A stretch of DNA of 47,634 nt from an uncultured Oscillibacter sp. (GCA_947577075.1 CANPTW010000019.1:1-47634); one strand, 5' to 3'. Positions 23,601 through 31,432 are shown, numbered from the stretch's first letter. The notes: generated by a model not told the origin, from the letters alone. Numbers and translations are program-made.

Positions 23601-25037
23601 TCACAGCCCGCCGCTCTCGATGACCTGGGCCTTGATGAGGTTCGTGGAGCCGCTCTTGCCCAGGGGCACCCCGGCGGTGATGACCACCGTGTCCCCGGGC
23701 TGAACCAGCCCCTCCTTCACCGCCACCTCGGCGGAGAGGGAGAAGATCCGGTCCGTGGAATTGACCTCTCCGGTGAGGAAGGGAATGACCCCCCAGCAGA
23801 TGGCCAGCTGGCGGCGGGTCTTCTCCTGCATGGTCAGGGCGGCCACGGGGCAGGCGGGGCGGAAGCGGCAGATCATCCGGGCCGTCCGCCCGGAGCTGCT
23901 GGCCGCCAGGATGGCCGTGGCGTCCAGGTCCCGGGCGGTGAGGCAGCAGGTGTGGGTGATGGCGTCGTTGATGTTGTTGGAGACTGTGACAACCAGCTGC
24001 TTCTGGAAGCGCTTCCAGTAGTCGATGGACCCCTCCGCCTCGGAGACGATCTCCACCATGGCGCTGAGGGCCTCAATGGGATACTTGCCTCCGGCGGTCT
24101 CGCCGGAGAGCATGACGCAGCTGGTCCCGTCGTACACGGCGTTGGCCACGTCCGAAACCTCGGCCCGGGTGGGGCGGGGGTTGCGGATCATGGAGTCCAG
24201 CATCTGGGTGGCGGTGACGACGGGCTTGCCCGCCTGGAGGCCCTTGCGGATCATCTGCTTTTGAAGGGCGGGAACCCGGGCGGCGGGAATCTCCACGCCC
24301 AGGTCCCCCCGGGCCACCATCACGCCGTCGGCGGCGGCCAGGATGTCGTCCAGGTTGTCGATGCCCTCCTGGTTTTCAATTTTGGCGATGATCTTCACGC
24401 TTTCCCCGCCGCAGTCCCGGAGGACCTGGCGGACGGCCTCCACGTCCGCGGCCCGGCGGACGAAGGAGGCGGCCACGAAATCGAAGTCGTTCTCCACGCC
24501 GAAGCGGATGTCCGCCACGTCCTGCTCCGTCAGGGCGGGAAGCTGAATGTGGGCCCCGGGGATGTTGACGGACTTGTTGGCGGAGAGGGTCCCGCCGTTT
24601 TCCACCCGGCAGACGATGTCGCCGCCCTTGACTTCCTGAACCCGCAGGGCCACCAGGCCGTCGTCAATCAGAATTTCCTGGCCGGGGGCCACCTCCTCAT
24701 GGAGCCTGGCATAGGTGACGGAGACCCGCCGGGAGGTGCCGGGCACGTCCTCCACCGTGAGGGTGAAGGGGTCCCCGGCGGTGAGCTCCACGGTCTTGCT
24801 CTCAAAGCTCCTGATGCGGATCTCCGGGCCCTTGGTGTCCAGGATGGTGGCCACGGGGGAGCCCATGCGGTCCCGGACGGCCTTGAGGCGGTTCAGCCGC
24901 TCCAGGTGCTCCGGGTGGCTGCCGTGGGAAAAGTTGAACCGGGCGCCGTTCATGCCGCCCTTGATCAGGGCGACAATCATCTCCTCGCTGTCCACAGCGG
25001 GGCCCAGGGTGCAAATGATTTTGGTTTTTCTCAGCAT
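23601..25037 (-). CDS. pyk: Pyruvate kinase
   Basis: The 478-residue glycolytic enzyme transfers phosphate from phosphoenolpyruvate to ADP. Visible motifs: KIICTLGPA at the start, NFSHGSHPEHLERL, DTKGPEIR, the K in IIAKIENQEGIDNLDDI, and MVARGDLGVE with the metal-binding Glu and Asp. The length fits the standard form without the extra C-terminal PEP-utiliser domain of Bacillus enzymes. AGGAGG is 10 bases before the ATG (25037). A TATAAT lies at 25112-25117 (minus strand). It is monocistronic. Confidence 0.97.
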   Translation of the reverse strand: MLRKTKIICTLGPAVDSEEMIVALIKGGMNGARFNFSHGSHPEHLERLNRLKAVRDRMGSPVATILDTKGPEIRIRSFESKTVELTAGDPFTLTVEDVPGTSRRVSVTYARLHEEVAPGQEILIDDGLVALRVQEVKGGDIVCRVENGGTLSANKSVNIPGAHIQLPALTEQDVADIRFGVENDFDFVAASFVRRAADVEAVRQVLRDCGGESVKIIAKIENQEGIDNLDDILAAADGVMVARGDLGVEIPAARVPALQKQMIRKGLQAGKPVVTATQMLDSMIRNPRPTRAEVSDVANAVYDGTSCVMLSGETAGGKYPIEALSAMVEIVSEAEGSIDYWKRFQKQLVVTVSNNINDAITHTCCLTARDLDATAILAASSSGRTARMICRFRPACPVAALTMQEKTRRQLAICWGVIPFLTGEVNSTDRIFSLSAEVAVKEGLVQPGDTVVITAGVPLGKSGSTNLIKAQVIESGGL

Positions 25038-25111
25038 ATGAATGTTCCTCCTGTAGGCTCCCTCCGGCGGGGAGCCGAAAACCGAATGTGAATTCCTTCC
25101 TGCGGGTCCCT

Positions 25112-25117
25112 ATTATA
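25112..25117 (-). promoter_or_regulatory. -10 element of pyruvate kinase gene
   Basis: A perfect TATAAT on the minus strand, 75 bases before the ATG; the -35 at 17 bases (TACCCA) is poor. About 80 bases further upstream is CAAACGTTTG (25201-25210), a CG-centred palindrome of the kind bound by LacI/CcpA-type regulators. Confidence 0.55.
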
Positions 25118-25212
25118 CAGGAGTCTTCCCCGTCTGGGTAGGTAAGAATTTCATAAATTTTGCGCAATCGTTTAGCCGGGCGTCGGTGGTTCTGTTTTCG
25201 CAAACGTTTGAA

Positions 25213-25245
25213 GAACCGGCGCCCCCGGAGGGGAAACGCCGGTTC
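25213..25245 (-). terminator. Hairpin ending the HTH operon
   Basis: GAACCGGCG and CGCCGGTTC arms (25213-25221 with 25237-25245) with an inner CCCC/GGGG pairing; the minus strand then reads TTCAAACG. The T-run is weak, so the end is probable rather than certain. Confidence 0.5.
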
Positions 25246-25299
25246 CGGCTTATCGAAAGCGTGGGGAGGGGGCGGACGGCGGCGTGAAATCCGCCGCTT

Positions 25300-25494
25300 T
25301 CAGCCCTCCCAGAAGAGCTCGTCCAGCGTTTTCCCCAGGCGGCGGCAGATGCTGACACAGAGCTTGATGGTGGGGTTGTAGTCCCCCTTTTCGATGGCGT
25401 TGATGGTCTGGCGGGAGACGCCCACCGCGTCCGCCAGCTGCTGCTGGCTCATGTCCAGGGCGGCTCGGGCGGCCTTGAGGCGGAGGTTCTTCAT
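25300..25494 (-). CDS. Small Cro/CI-type HTH regulator
   Basis: The 64-residue protein is nearly all helix-turn-helix: LKAARAALDMSQQQLADAVG, then VSRQTINAIEKGDYNP and a C-terminal LGKTLDELF. It resembles the YgzD-type stand-alone regulators that sit beside a small membrane protein. The start is the ATG at 25494 (AGGAGG 4 bases before) and overlaps the stop of the membrane gene by four bases (ATGA), so the two are translationally coupled. It probably represses its own operon. Confidence 0.9.
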   Translation of the reverse strand: MKNLRLKAARAALDMSQQQLADAVGVSRQTINAIEKGDYNPTIKLCVSICRRLGKTLDELFWEG

Positions 25495-26015
25495 TCCGCC
25501 TCCTCTTCCCGGGAGCGGAGGAGGTGATTGATGATGTATACGATGAGAATGACCAAGGTAGCCGTCCCAATGATGGGGTTTACCGCCCGGAAGGTCAGCA
25601 CGCCGTCTTCCACCAGCTCCCCGTGGAGGCCGTGCATGACGCCGAAGCCCAGGTTCAAGAGGGTCAGCAGAGCGAACATGGTCATGACCACCCAGGGCTT
25701 TTCCCGGAGGCTGAGATAGGCGTCCTTCAGGATGCAGGTGACGGCGAACACGCACAGGCCGGCGGCCAGGCAGATGGAAACGCCCGCCAGCACGTCGCAC
25801 CACCGACCGAACAGTATGTCCGAGACGCCGTAGGCATAGGTGGTGGCGAGGAGGGTGAGGAAGCCGTACTGGAACGCCTTGCCCCGGGCCAGCTCCTGCC
25901 GCTCGTCGAAGTGCATGTCCAGAATCTTTTTCTTGAAAAGCAGCGCCACAAACAGCAGCCCCGCCAGGAGTCCGGCGGATATGCCCAGCGCTATGCCGAT
26001 ATGATAGTGGTCCAT
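25491..26015 (-). CDS. Five-helix membrane protein paired with HTH regulator
   Basis: The 174-residue protein has five hydrophobic segments and a cytosolic-looking FDERQELARGKAFQYGF motif after the first helix, common to small membrane proteins of Bacillota encoded beside Cro/CI regulators. Molecular function is unknown. It sits second in a three-gene operon: DUF6440 protein, this protein (19-base gap, AGGAGG before ATG), HTH regulator (4-base overlap). It may pass a membrane or signal state to the regulator; that is only inference from the constant pairing. Confidence 0.8.
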   Translation of the reverse strand: MDHYHIGIALGISAGLLAGLLFVALLFKKKILDMHFDERQELARGKAFQYGFLTLLATTYAYGVSDILFGRWCDVLAGVSICLAAGLCVFAVTCILKDAYLSLREKPWVVMTMFALLTLLNLGFGVMHGLHGELVEDGVLTFRAVNPIIGTATLVILIVYIINHLLRSREEEAE

Positions 26016-26034
26016 AAAGATCCCTCCTCCTGTG

Positions 26035-26199
26035 CTATCCGCGGGTTACGACCGGCCTGCCCTCCGGGTCCAGCAGCGGCGTGAAGCCCGCCGCAGATCC
26101 GTTCCTGTGGAACACATAGTGGACGCCGGTCTCCGTGTCCACCCAGATCTCCATGACGTCGATGGCCCCCTGGCTGTATACCTTTTGAAAGCGGTTCAT
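26035..26199 (-). CDS. DUF6440-like small protein, 54 residues
   Basis: MNRFQKVYSQG, then IWVDTETGVHYVF, then GFTPLLDPEGRPVV match the DUF6440 pattern (short proteins with a DTxTGVxYxF and a TPLLDxxGxP motif). Function unknown. GGAGG lies 7 bases before the chosen ATG at 26199; the in-frame ATG at 26268 falls within the -35 element and is rejected. First gene of the operon with the membrane protein and the HTH regulator. Confidence 0.75.
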   Translation of the reverse strand: MNRFQKVYSQGAIDVMEIWVDTETGVHYVFHRNGSAAGFTPLLDPEGRPVVTRG

Positions 26200-26239
26200 A
26201 AAATGTCCTCCCGGTCCCTTGTTTTTGGATTGTGAGGAC

Positions 26240-26268
26240 AGTGTAATACTTAGCGGGCTATTTGTCAA
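26240..26268 (-). promoter_or_regulatory. Promoter of the DUF6440/membrane/HTH operon
   Basis: On the minus strand TTGACA (26268-26263), 17 bases, TACACT (26245-26240). The start would be near 26233, about 34 bases before the first ATG. Confidence 0.82.
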
Positions 26269-26291
26269 GTATATTTTACAGAATGACAGAT

Positions 26292-26318
26292 AAAAGCTCC
26301 GGGCACGAAGCCCGGAGC
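26292..26318 (-). terminator. Terminator of the TepA-like gene
   Basis: A perfect 9-bp stem GCTCCGGGC/GCCCGGAGC with 5-base loop, followed on the minus strand by TTTTATC. It begins 8 bases after the stop. Confidence 0.8.
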
Positions 26319-26325
26319 GCTGCCG

Positions 26326-27051
26326 TCAGGCATCGGAGCTCTTGCGCCTCCGCTTTTTCTTCCCGGCGTCGATCTCGCCGTAGAGCCAGCGGAGGCCGTC
26401 GGAGAGGCCCCCCACCTGGTCGATGAGGCCCAGCTTTACCGCCTCCTCGCCGTAGATCACGCTGCCCACGTCCGCGGCCATGTCGTCCTTTTTCAGCATC
26501 AGGTCCTGGAAGTCCCCGGCGCCGATGCGGCTGTGCCCAGCGACAAAGGCCACAATTCGGTCCTGAAGCCGCTGGAAGTAGCTGTAGGTCTGGGGGGCGG
26601 CGATGACGGTGCCGCTCATGCGGACGGGGTGGATGGTCATGGCGGCGGAGGGCACGGCGAAGCTCCGCCGGGCCGCCACCGCCAGGGGCACGCCGATGGA
26701 GTGGCTGCCCCCCAGGACGATGGAGACGGTGGGCTTGGTCATCCCGGCGATGAGCTCCGCGATGGCCAGGCCCGCCTCCACGTCCCCGCCCACGGTGTTC
26801 AGGAGGAAGAGGACCCCCGCCACCTCGTCGGATTCCTCCAGCTTGGCGAGGAGGGGGAGGACGTGTTCGTACTTCGTGGTCTTGGTGCCGGAGGGGGCGG
26901 TCATGTGGCCCTCGATCTGGCCGATGATGGTGAGGCAGTAGATGTTCCCGTGGGGCGTGGCCGTCATGGCGGAGCCGAAGTCCAGGATGGACTGGGCGGC
27001 TTCCTTTTGTGTATCGTCTTCCGCCTGGGCGGGCTTGGTGGTTTTGGTCAT
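26326..27051 (-). CDS. ClpP-fold protease, TepA-like
   Basis: The 241-residue protein has the ClpP/crotonase-type serine protease fold: LNTVGGDVEAGLAIAELI (oxyanion region), GGSHSIGVPLAVA with probable nucleophile S118, and MTIHPV with H141. The acidic third residue probably lies in the DMAADV segment. There is no signal peptide, and the C-terminus is a basic KKKRRRKSS tail. It resembles Bacillus TepA/YmfB, linked to protein translocation and spore development, rather than the housekeeping ClpP. The start at 27051 has AAGGAGG 9 bases upstream. Monocistronic. Confidence 0.85.
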   Translation of the reverse strand: MTKTTKPAQAEDDTQKEAAQSILDFGSAMTATPHGNIYCLTIIGQIEGHMTAPSGTKTTKYEHVLPLLAKLEESDEVAGVLFLLNTVGGDVEAGLAIAELIAGMTKPTVSIVLGGSHSIGVPLAVAARRSFAVPSAAMTIHPVRMSGTVIAAPQTYSYFQRLQDRIVAFVAGHSRIGAGDFQDLMLKKDDMAADVGSVIYGEEAVKLGLIDQVGGLSDGLRWLYGEIDAGKKKRRRKSSDA

Positions 27052-27126
27052 GGTGCGATACCTCCTTTTTGTGGAAGTAGCTTTTCCGGTTTTCCGGAAA
27101 TTACGCATCCCGAAATCTTACGGCAT

Positions 27127-27155
27127 TGTAAGGCAGCGGGCCAAACTGTAAGGCA
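27127..27155. repeat. Direct repeat TGTAAGGCA, two copies 20 bases apart
   Basis: TGTAAGGCA occurs at 27127-27135 and 27147-27155, exactly two helix turns apart, in the 185-base region between the divergent TepA-like gene and the small membrane-protein gene. It could be a regulator site. The same CTGTAAGGC string occurs in the palindrome at 7703-7740. Confidence 0.45.
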
Positions 27156-27184
27156 AATCGATGGCAGCCCCGGCCCCGCCGCGC

Positions 27185-27190
27185 TATACT
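27185..27190 (+). promoter_or_regulatory. Probable -10 of the 58-residue membrane protein gene
   Basis: TATACT, 46 bases before the ATG. The -35 at 17 bases (TGGCAG) is weak. The direct repeats at 27127-27155 lie just upstream. Confidence 0.5.
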
Positions 27191-27236
27191 GAGTGCAGTT
27201 CCGGAAGAACAGAAAACAGAAACGGAGGAAACCGAG

Positions 27237-27413
27237 ATGAAGGATATGATGAAGGGCATCGGGATCGCGCTCCTGGCGGTGGCGGCGGTCGTTGCGGCGC
27301 AGACGGCTCTGAGCTTTGTGGTGGGCTTCCGCACCGCCGAGCTGCTTGGCGAGACGGCCCTGGGCGCGCTGTTTCTCTGCGCCGTCATCCGGGCGGGCCG
27401 GAAGCGGCGGTAA
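27237..27413 (+). CDS. Small membrane protein, 58 residues
   Basis: ATG AAG GAT ATG ATG AAG begins a frame encoding MKDMMKGIGIALLAVAAVVA, a polar turn, then a second hydrophobic stretch (LGALFLCAVI) and a basic end RAGRKRR. Two membrane helices with the basic tail probably inside. GGAGG is 8 bases before the ATG. Not similar to anything I recognise. It is followed by several GC hairpins and an end with CTTTTCTTTT, and so is a separate unit from proB. Confidence 0.75.
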   Translation: MKDMMKGIGIALLAVAAVVAAQTALSFVVGFRTAELLGETALGALFLCAVIRAGRKRR

Positions 27414-27505
27414 GCAGGGGCCCCGGGGCCCGGCGGAGCGGGCGGGGACAAAGCCCGCCCCCGCAGGCAGCGGCCCGGTCAGGGGACCGGGCCCCGCGCC
27501 CGAAA

Positions 27506-27530
27506 CCTCCCGCCGGGGGGCTTTTCTTTT
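27506..27530 (+). terminator. Terminator between the small membrane protein and proB
   Basis: CCTCCC pairs with GGGGGG across GCC, followed by CTTTTCTTTT. Two further GC-rich hairpins (about 27442-27472 and 27468-27498) precede it. Confidence 0.55.
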
Positions 27531-27544
27531 CCGTTCCGGCGTGC

Positions 27545-27550
27545 TATACT
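27545..27550 (+). promoter_or_regulatory. Extended -10 promoter of the proline operon
   Basis: TGCTATACT forms an extended -10. The -35 region is only T-rich. The start would be near 27557. Confidence 0.6.
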
Positions 27551-27586
27551 GGGGGCAACATCATGCCCGTGGGGCGGGAGGGAATC

Positions 27587-28402
27587 GTGATTCGAAACAA
27601 ACGACGCATTGTGGTCAAGGTGGGCACCTCCACCCTGACCCACAGCTCCGGCAGTCTGGATCTCCGGAGCATGGAGCGGCTGGTCCGGGTGCTGGCGGAC
27701 CTCAGCGGCGGGGGGCACGAGGTCATTCTGGTGACCTCCGGGGCCATCGCCGTGGGCACGGCCCGGATGGGCCTGGACGAGCGGCCCCGGGCCCTGCGGA
27801 TGAAGCAGGCCGCCGCCGCCGTGGGCCAGTGCCGGATGATGCACATTTACGACAAGCTCTTCTCCGAGTACAACTGCACCGTGGCCCAGATTCTCCTCAC
27901 CGGGGAGGACGTGGAGGACCCGGTCCGGGCGGGGCATTTGAAAAACACCTTTACCAGCCTTCTGGAGCTGGGGATCATCCCGGTGGTGAATGAAAACGAC
28001 TCCGTCAGTTCCGCCGAGATCGAGACGGGGCACCACAAGGTCCTGGGGGACAACGACACCCTCTCCGCCATCGTGGCGGAGCTCTGCGGGGCGGAGCTGC
28101 TGGTCCTCCTCAGCGACATCGACGGGCTCTATGACCGTGATCCCAAGAAGGACCCGTCGGCAAAGCTCCTCCACCGCGTCACGGAGCTGACGCCGGAGAT
28201 TCTGGAGATGGCCGGGGGCGCGGGGACCTGGCGGGGCACGGGAGGCATGGCCACCAAGCTCTCCGCCGCAAAGATTGCCATGGAGGCGGGCTGTGACATG
28301 GTCATCACCAACGGGGCCCGGCCCGAGGGCCTGTACGACATCGTGGAGGGGACCGACATCGGGACCCGGTTCCTGGCGGCGAAGAGGGGAGCGGCCCTAT
28401 GA
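27587..28402 (+). CDS. proB: Glutamate 5-kinase
   Basis: This enzyme phosphorylates glutamate, the first step of proline synthesis. The 271-residue product starts MIRNKRRIVVKVGTSTLTH and has VTSGAIAVGTARMG, NENDSVS, LGDNDTLSA and the GTGGMATKLSAAKIA substrate/nucleotide motifs of the amino-acid-kinase fold. It ends after that domain, so it lacks the C-terminal PUA domain of the E. coli enzyme. I chose the GTG at 27587, which has GGGAGG 5 bases upstream; the in-frame ATG at 27563 would leave almost no leader. The stop overlaps the next start by four bases. Confidence 0.95.
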   Translation: MIRNKRRIVVKVGTSTLTHSSGSLDLRSMERLVRVLADLSGGGHEVILVTSGAIAVGTARMGLDERPRALRMKQAAAAVGQCRMMHIYDKLFSEYNCTVAQILLTGEDVEDPVRAGHLKNTFTSLLELGIIPVVNENDSVSSAEIETGHHKVLGDNDTLSAIVAELCGAELLVLLSDIDGLYDRDPKKDPSAKLLHRVTELTPEILEMAGGAGTWRGTGGMATKLSAAKIAMEAGCDMVITNGARPEGLYDIVEGTDIGTRFLAAKRGAAL

Positions 28403-28995
28403 CCGAGCGGGAAAAGATGCTGGCGGGCCTCCTCTACGACTGCGGGGACCCGGAGCTGCTGGACCAGTGGCACAAGGCCAAGGACCTGGTCCGGGACTAT
28501 AACCGGCTGGACTCCCGGGACCTGGCGGGGAAGGACCGGATTCTCTCCGCCCTGCTGGGGGGCCGGGGGAAGAATCTCTGGATTACGCCGCCCTTTTATG
28601 TGGACTACGGCTGCAACATCTTCTTCGGGGACAACTGCGAGGTGAATCTGAACTGCGTCTTTCTGGGCAGCGGGCGGATCACCGTGGGGGACAACGCCCT
28701 CATCGCCCCCGGGGTCCAGATCTACACCGCCTTCCACCCCGCCCACCCGCGGGACCGCTTCGGCCCGCCCCGGGAGGACGGCTCCTTCTCCTTCTGCAGG
28801 ACCCTGACGGCCCCGGTGCGCATTGGAGATAACGTGTGGATTGGCGGCGGGGCCATTCTGATGCCCGGGGTGACCATCGGAGACAATGTGGTCATTGGGG
28901 CGGGGAGCGTTGTGACCCGGGATATTCCAAGCGATACCATCGCACTGGGAAACCCCTGCCGGGTGGCGCGGGAGAACCGCCCGGCCGATTCTTGA
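28399..28995 (+). CDS. Maltose/galactoside O-acetyltransferase family enzyme
   Basis: The 198-residue protein has an N-terminal Mac domain (TEREKMLAGLLYDCGDPELL) and a left-handed beta-helix of hexapeptide repeats, including IFFGDNCEVNLNCVFLG, the acetyl-CoA region with active-site type histidine in AFHPAHP, and VWIGGGAILMPGVTIGDNVV. It would move an acetyl group from acetyl-CoA to a sugar or small acceptor. It lies inside the proline operon: ATGA overlap with proB and 13 bases before proA. No link to proline synthesis is known to me. Confidence 0.92.
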   Translation: MTEREKMLAGLLYDCGDPELLDQWHKAKDLVRDYNRLDSRDLAGKDRILSALLGGRGKNLWITPPFYVDYGCNIFFGDNCEVNLNCVFLGSGRITVGDNALIAPGVQIYTAFHPAHPRDRFGPPREDGSFSFCRTLTAPVRIGDNVWIGGGAILMPGVTIGDNVVIGAGSVVTRDIPSDTIALGNPCRVARENRPADS

Positions 28996-29008
28996 AGGAG
29001 GCACGATT

Positions 29009-30256
29009 ATGACGGCACTGCAGGAACAGGGGCGCCTGGCCAAGGCGGCGTCCTATACCCTGGCCACCGCCGGGACGGCGCGGAAAAACGCCGCCCTGGA
29101 GGCCATCGCGGATATTTTGACAAAGCGGCGGGACGAGTGGCTGGCGGCCAACGCCGAGGACATCGCGGCGGCGAAGGAGGCGGGCATGCGCCCCGCCATG
29201 CTGGACCGGCTGACCCTCACGGAGGAGCGGATCGGCGGCATCGTGGAGGCGGTGCGGCAGGTGATCGCCCTGCCGGACCCCATCGGAAAAGTCGATAAAA
29301 TGGAAACCCGGCCCAACGGGCTCATCATCGGGCGGCGGCGGGTGCCCCTGGGGGTCGTCGCCATCATCTTCGAGGCCCGGCCTAACGTCACCGTGGACGC
29401 GGCGGCCCTGTGCCTGAAGTCCGGCAACGTCTGCATCCTCCGGGGGGGCAGGGAGGCCATCCGCTCCAACCGGAAGGCGGCGGAGCTGATGCGCACGGCG
29501 TTAACGTCCGCCGGATTGCCGGAGGACTGCGTCTCCCTGGTTCAGGACACCAGCCACGAGACGGCAAACGAGCTGATGCACCTGGACGGCTATGTGGACG
29601 TGCTGATCCCCCGGGGCGGGGCGGGGCTCATCCGGGCCGTGGCTAAAGAGGCCGGCGTCCCCGTCATCCGCACGGGAGAGGGGGTCTGCCACATCTACGT
29701 GGACAGCGAGGCGGACCTGGACATGGCCGCGAACATACTTTACAACGCCAAGTGCTCCCGGCCCTCCGTGTGCAACGCGGCGGAATGCCTGCTGGTGCAG
29801 GAGGACGCGGCGGAGGCGTTCCTCCAAAAGGCTGTGCCCCTGCTGGACAAACACAAGGTGGAGCTCCGGTGCGACGAGAGGGCCCTGGCGATCTTAGGGG
29901 ACCGGGCCGTCCCCGCCGCCGAGAGCGACTGGGACGCGGAGTACGACGACTACATCCTGGCCGTGCGGACGGTAAAGGACCTGGAGGAGGCCGTGGACTT
30001 CATCAACGCCCACGGCACCGGGCACTCGGAGGCCATTATCACCACCAACTATTTTAAGGCCCAGCGCTTCCTGGACACGGTGGACGCGGCGGCGGTGTAC
30101 GTCAACGCCTCCACCCGGTTCACCGACGGCGGAGAGTTCGGCCTGGGGGCGGAGATTGGCATTTCCACCCAGAAGATGCACGCCCGGGGGCCCATGGGCC
30201 TGGAGGAGCTGACCAGCTGCAAGTACGTGATTTACGGCGAGGGGCAGGTTCGGTAA
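29009..30256 (+). CDS. proA: Glutamate-5-semialdehyde dehydrogenase
   Basis: This 415-residue aldehyde-dehydrogenase-fold enzyme reduces gamma-glutamyl phosphate with NADPH to the semialdehyde, which cyclises to pyrroline-5-carboxylate. Motifs: VPLGVVAIIFEARPNVTVDA, SGNVCILRGGREA, and the catalytic Cys C255 in CSRPSVCNAAEC. The FTDGGEFGLGAEIGISTQ end of the active site is complete. GGAGG lies 8 bases before the ATG. It is third in the operon and 16 bases from proC. Confidence 0.97.
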   Translation: MTALQEQGRLAKAASYTLATAGTARKNAALEAIADILTKRRDEWLAANAEDIAAAKEAGMRPAMLDRLTLTEERIGGIVEAVRQVIALPDPIGKVDKMETRPNGLIIGRRRVPLGVVAIIFEARPNVTVDAAALCLKSGNVCILRGGREAIRSNRKAAELMRTALTSAGLPEDCVSLVQDTSHETANELMHLDGYVDVLIPRGGAGLIRAVAKEAGVPVIRTGEGVCHIYVDSEADLDMAANILYNAKCSRPSVCNAAECLLVQEDAAEAFLQKAVPLLDKHKVELRCDERALAILGDRAVPAAESDWDAEYDDYILAVRTVKDLEEAVDFINAHGTGHSEAIITTNYFKAQRFLDTVDAAAVYVNASTRFTDGGEFGLGAEIGISTQKMHARGPMGLEELTSCKYVIYGEGQVR

Positions 30257-30272
30257 GGGAAAGGAGCGCGCA

Positions 30273-31070
30273 ATGACATTCGGATTCATCGGCACGGGAA
30301 ACATGGGCGGGGCCCTGGCCCGGGCGGCCCGGCGGCGGCTGGAGGGGGAGGCCATCCTCCTGGCCAACCGCACGGCGGACAAGGCGGAGGCCCTGGCCCG
30401 GGAGCTGGACGCCAGGACGGCGGACAACGGGGAGGCCGCGGGGGAGGCGGCGTACCTGTTTCTGGGGGTGAAGCCCCAGATGATGGGGGAGCTCCTGGAG
30501 GAGCTGGCCCCCATTCTGGCGGGGCGGAGGGACCGCTTCGTCCTGGTCTCCATGGCGGCGGGGCTGGACATTGCGGACATTCGGCGCATGGCCGGGGGGG
30601 ACTATCCCGTCCTCCGCATCATGCCCAACACCCCCTGCTCCATCGGGGAGGGGATGATTCTCTATACCCCCGGCCCCGGCGTGACGGAGGAGGAGGAGCG
30701 AGCGTTTCTGGAGGCCATGGCCGGGGCGGGGCGGTTTTCCCGCATCCCGGAAAAGCTGATGAACGCGGGCAGCGCCGTGGCGGGCTGCGGCCCGGCCTTC
30801 GTGGACCTCTTCATCGAGGCCCTGGCGGACGGCGGCGTGGCCTGCGGACTGCCCAGGGCGCAGGCCGTGGAGTTCGCCGCCCAGATGGCCCTGGGTTCCG
30901 CCCGGCTGATTCTGGAGAGCGGGCGGCACCCGGGAGAACTGAAGGACGCGGTGTGCTCCCCCGGCGGGACCACCATCCAGGGCGTGCGGAAGCTGGAGGA
31001 GGCGGGCTTCCGGGGCGCGGTGATGAACGCGGTGATCGCCGCCTGTGAGAAGAGCGGAAATCTGAAATGA
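30273..31070 (+). CDS. proC: Pyrroline-5-carboxylate reductase
   Basis: The 265-residue enzyme makes proline from pyrroline-5-carboxylate using NAD(P)H. It begins with the Rossmann motif FGFIGTGNMGGALA, has RIMPNTPCSIGEGM (conserved in all ProC) and ends in the family signature CSPGGTTIQGVRKLEEAGFR (20 residues). AAAGGAG precedes the ATG. It closes the proline operon; a terminator lies at 31164. Confidence 0.96.
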   Translation: MTFGFIGTGNMGGALARAARRRLEGEAILLANRTADKAEALARELDARTADNGEAAGEAAYLFLGVKPQMMGELLEELAPILAGRRDRFVLVSMAAGLDIADIRRMAGGDYPVLRIMPNTPCSIGEGMILYTPGPGVTEEEERAFLEAMAGAGRFSRIPEKLMNAGSAVAGCGPAFVDLFIEALADGGVACGLPRAQAVEFAAQMALGSARLILESGRHPGELKDAVCSPGGTTIQGVRKLEEAGFRGAVMNAVIAACEKSGNLK

Positions 31071-31163
31071 GGACAGGGCGCCCCGGCTCCGCCGGCGGTT
31101 TTTCGGCCCCGGGCACGGTCTTCAAGCACTTTAACACAGGCCGGCAAAAAAGGACCGGCCCAT

Positions 31164-31200
31164 CGGACAGGAGGAGCTTTGCGCCCCTCCTGTCCGTTTT
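31164..31200 (+). terminator. Terminator of the proline operon
   Basis: CGGACAGGAGG pairs with CCTCCTGTCCG (31164-31174 with 31186-31196), then TTTTGTCC. The remaining part of 31071-31432 holds an AAACGTTTGCG motif (31250-31260), a GC hairpin near 31279-31300 and the promoter of the next operon. Confidence 0.8.
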
Positions 31201-31357
31201 GTCCGGAAAAAACGGACCCCCGGCGGGGAACGGCGGAAGGCCAGGACGAAAACGTTTGCGAATCAAGACGGCATATTTTGCCCCGGCGCGGCCGGGGGTT
31301 TCGACGGTTTTCCGCAAAAAGCGGCATTCATTAACAAAAAATTAACTGCCATCTCTA

Positions 31358-31386
31358 TTTACTTTTACGAGTTGTCAGTGTATAAT
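31358..31386 (+). promoter_or_regulatory. Promoter of the busR-like/opu operon
   Basis: TTTACT (31358-31363), 17 bases, perfect TATAAT (31381-31386), in an AT-rich 60-base stretch. AGTTGTCAGT lies between the elements. An operator for the BusR-like protein would be expected here, but I cannot define it. Confidence 0.85.
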
Positions 31387-31432
31387 CAATATATTCGGGA
31401 AGACCCGCCATTCAGGGAGGAGGGCGACAGGG

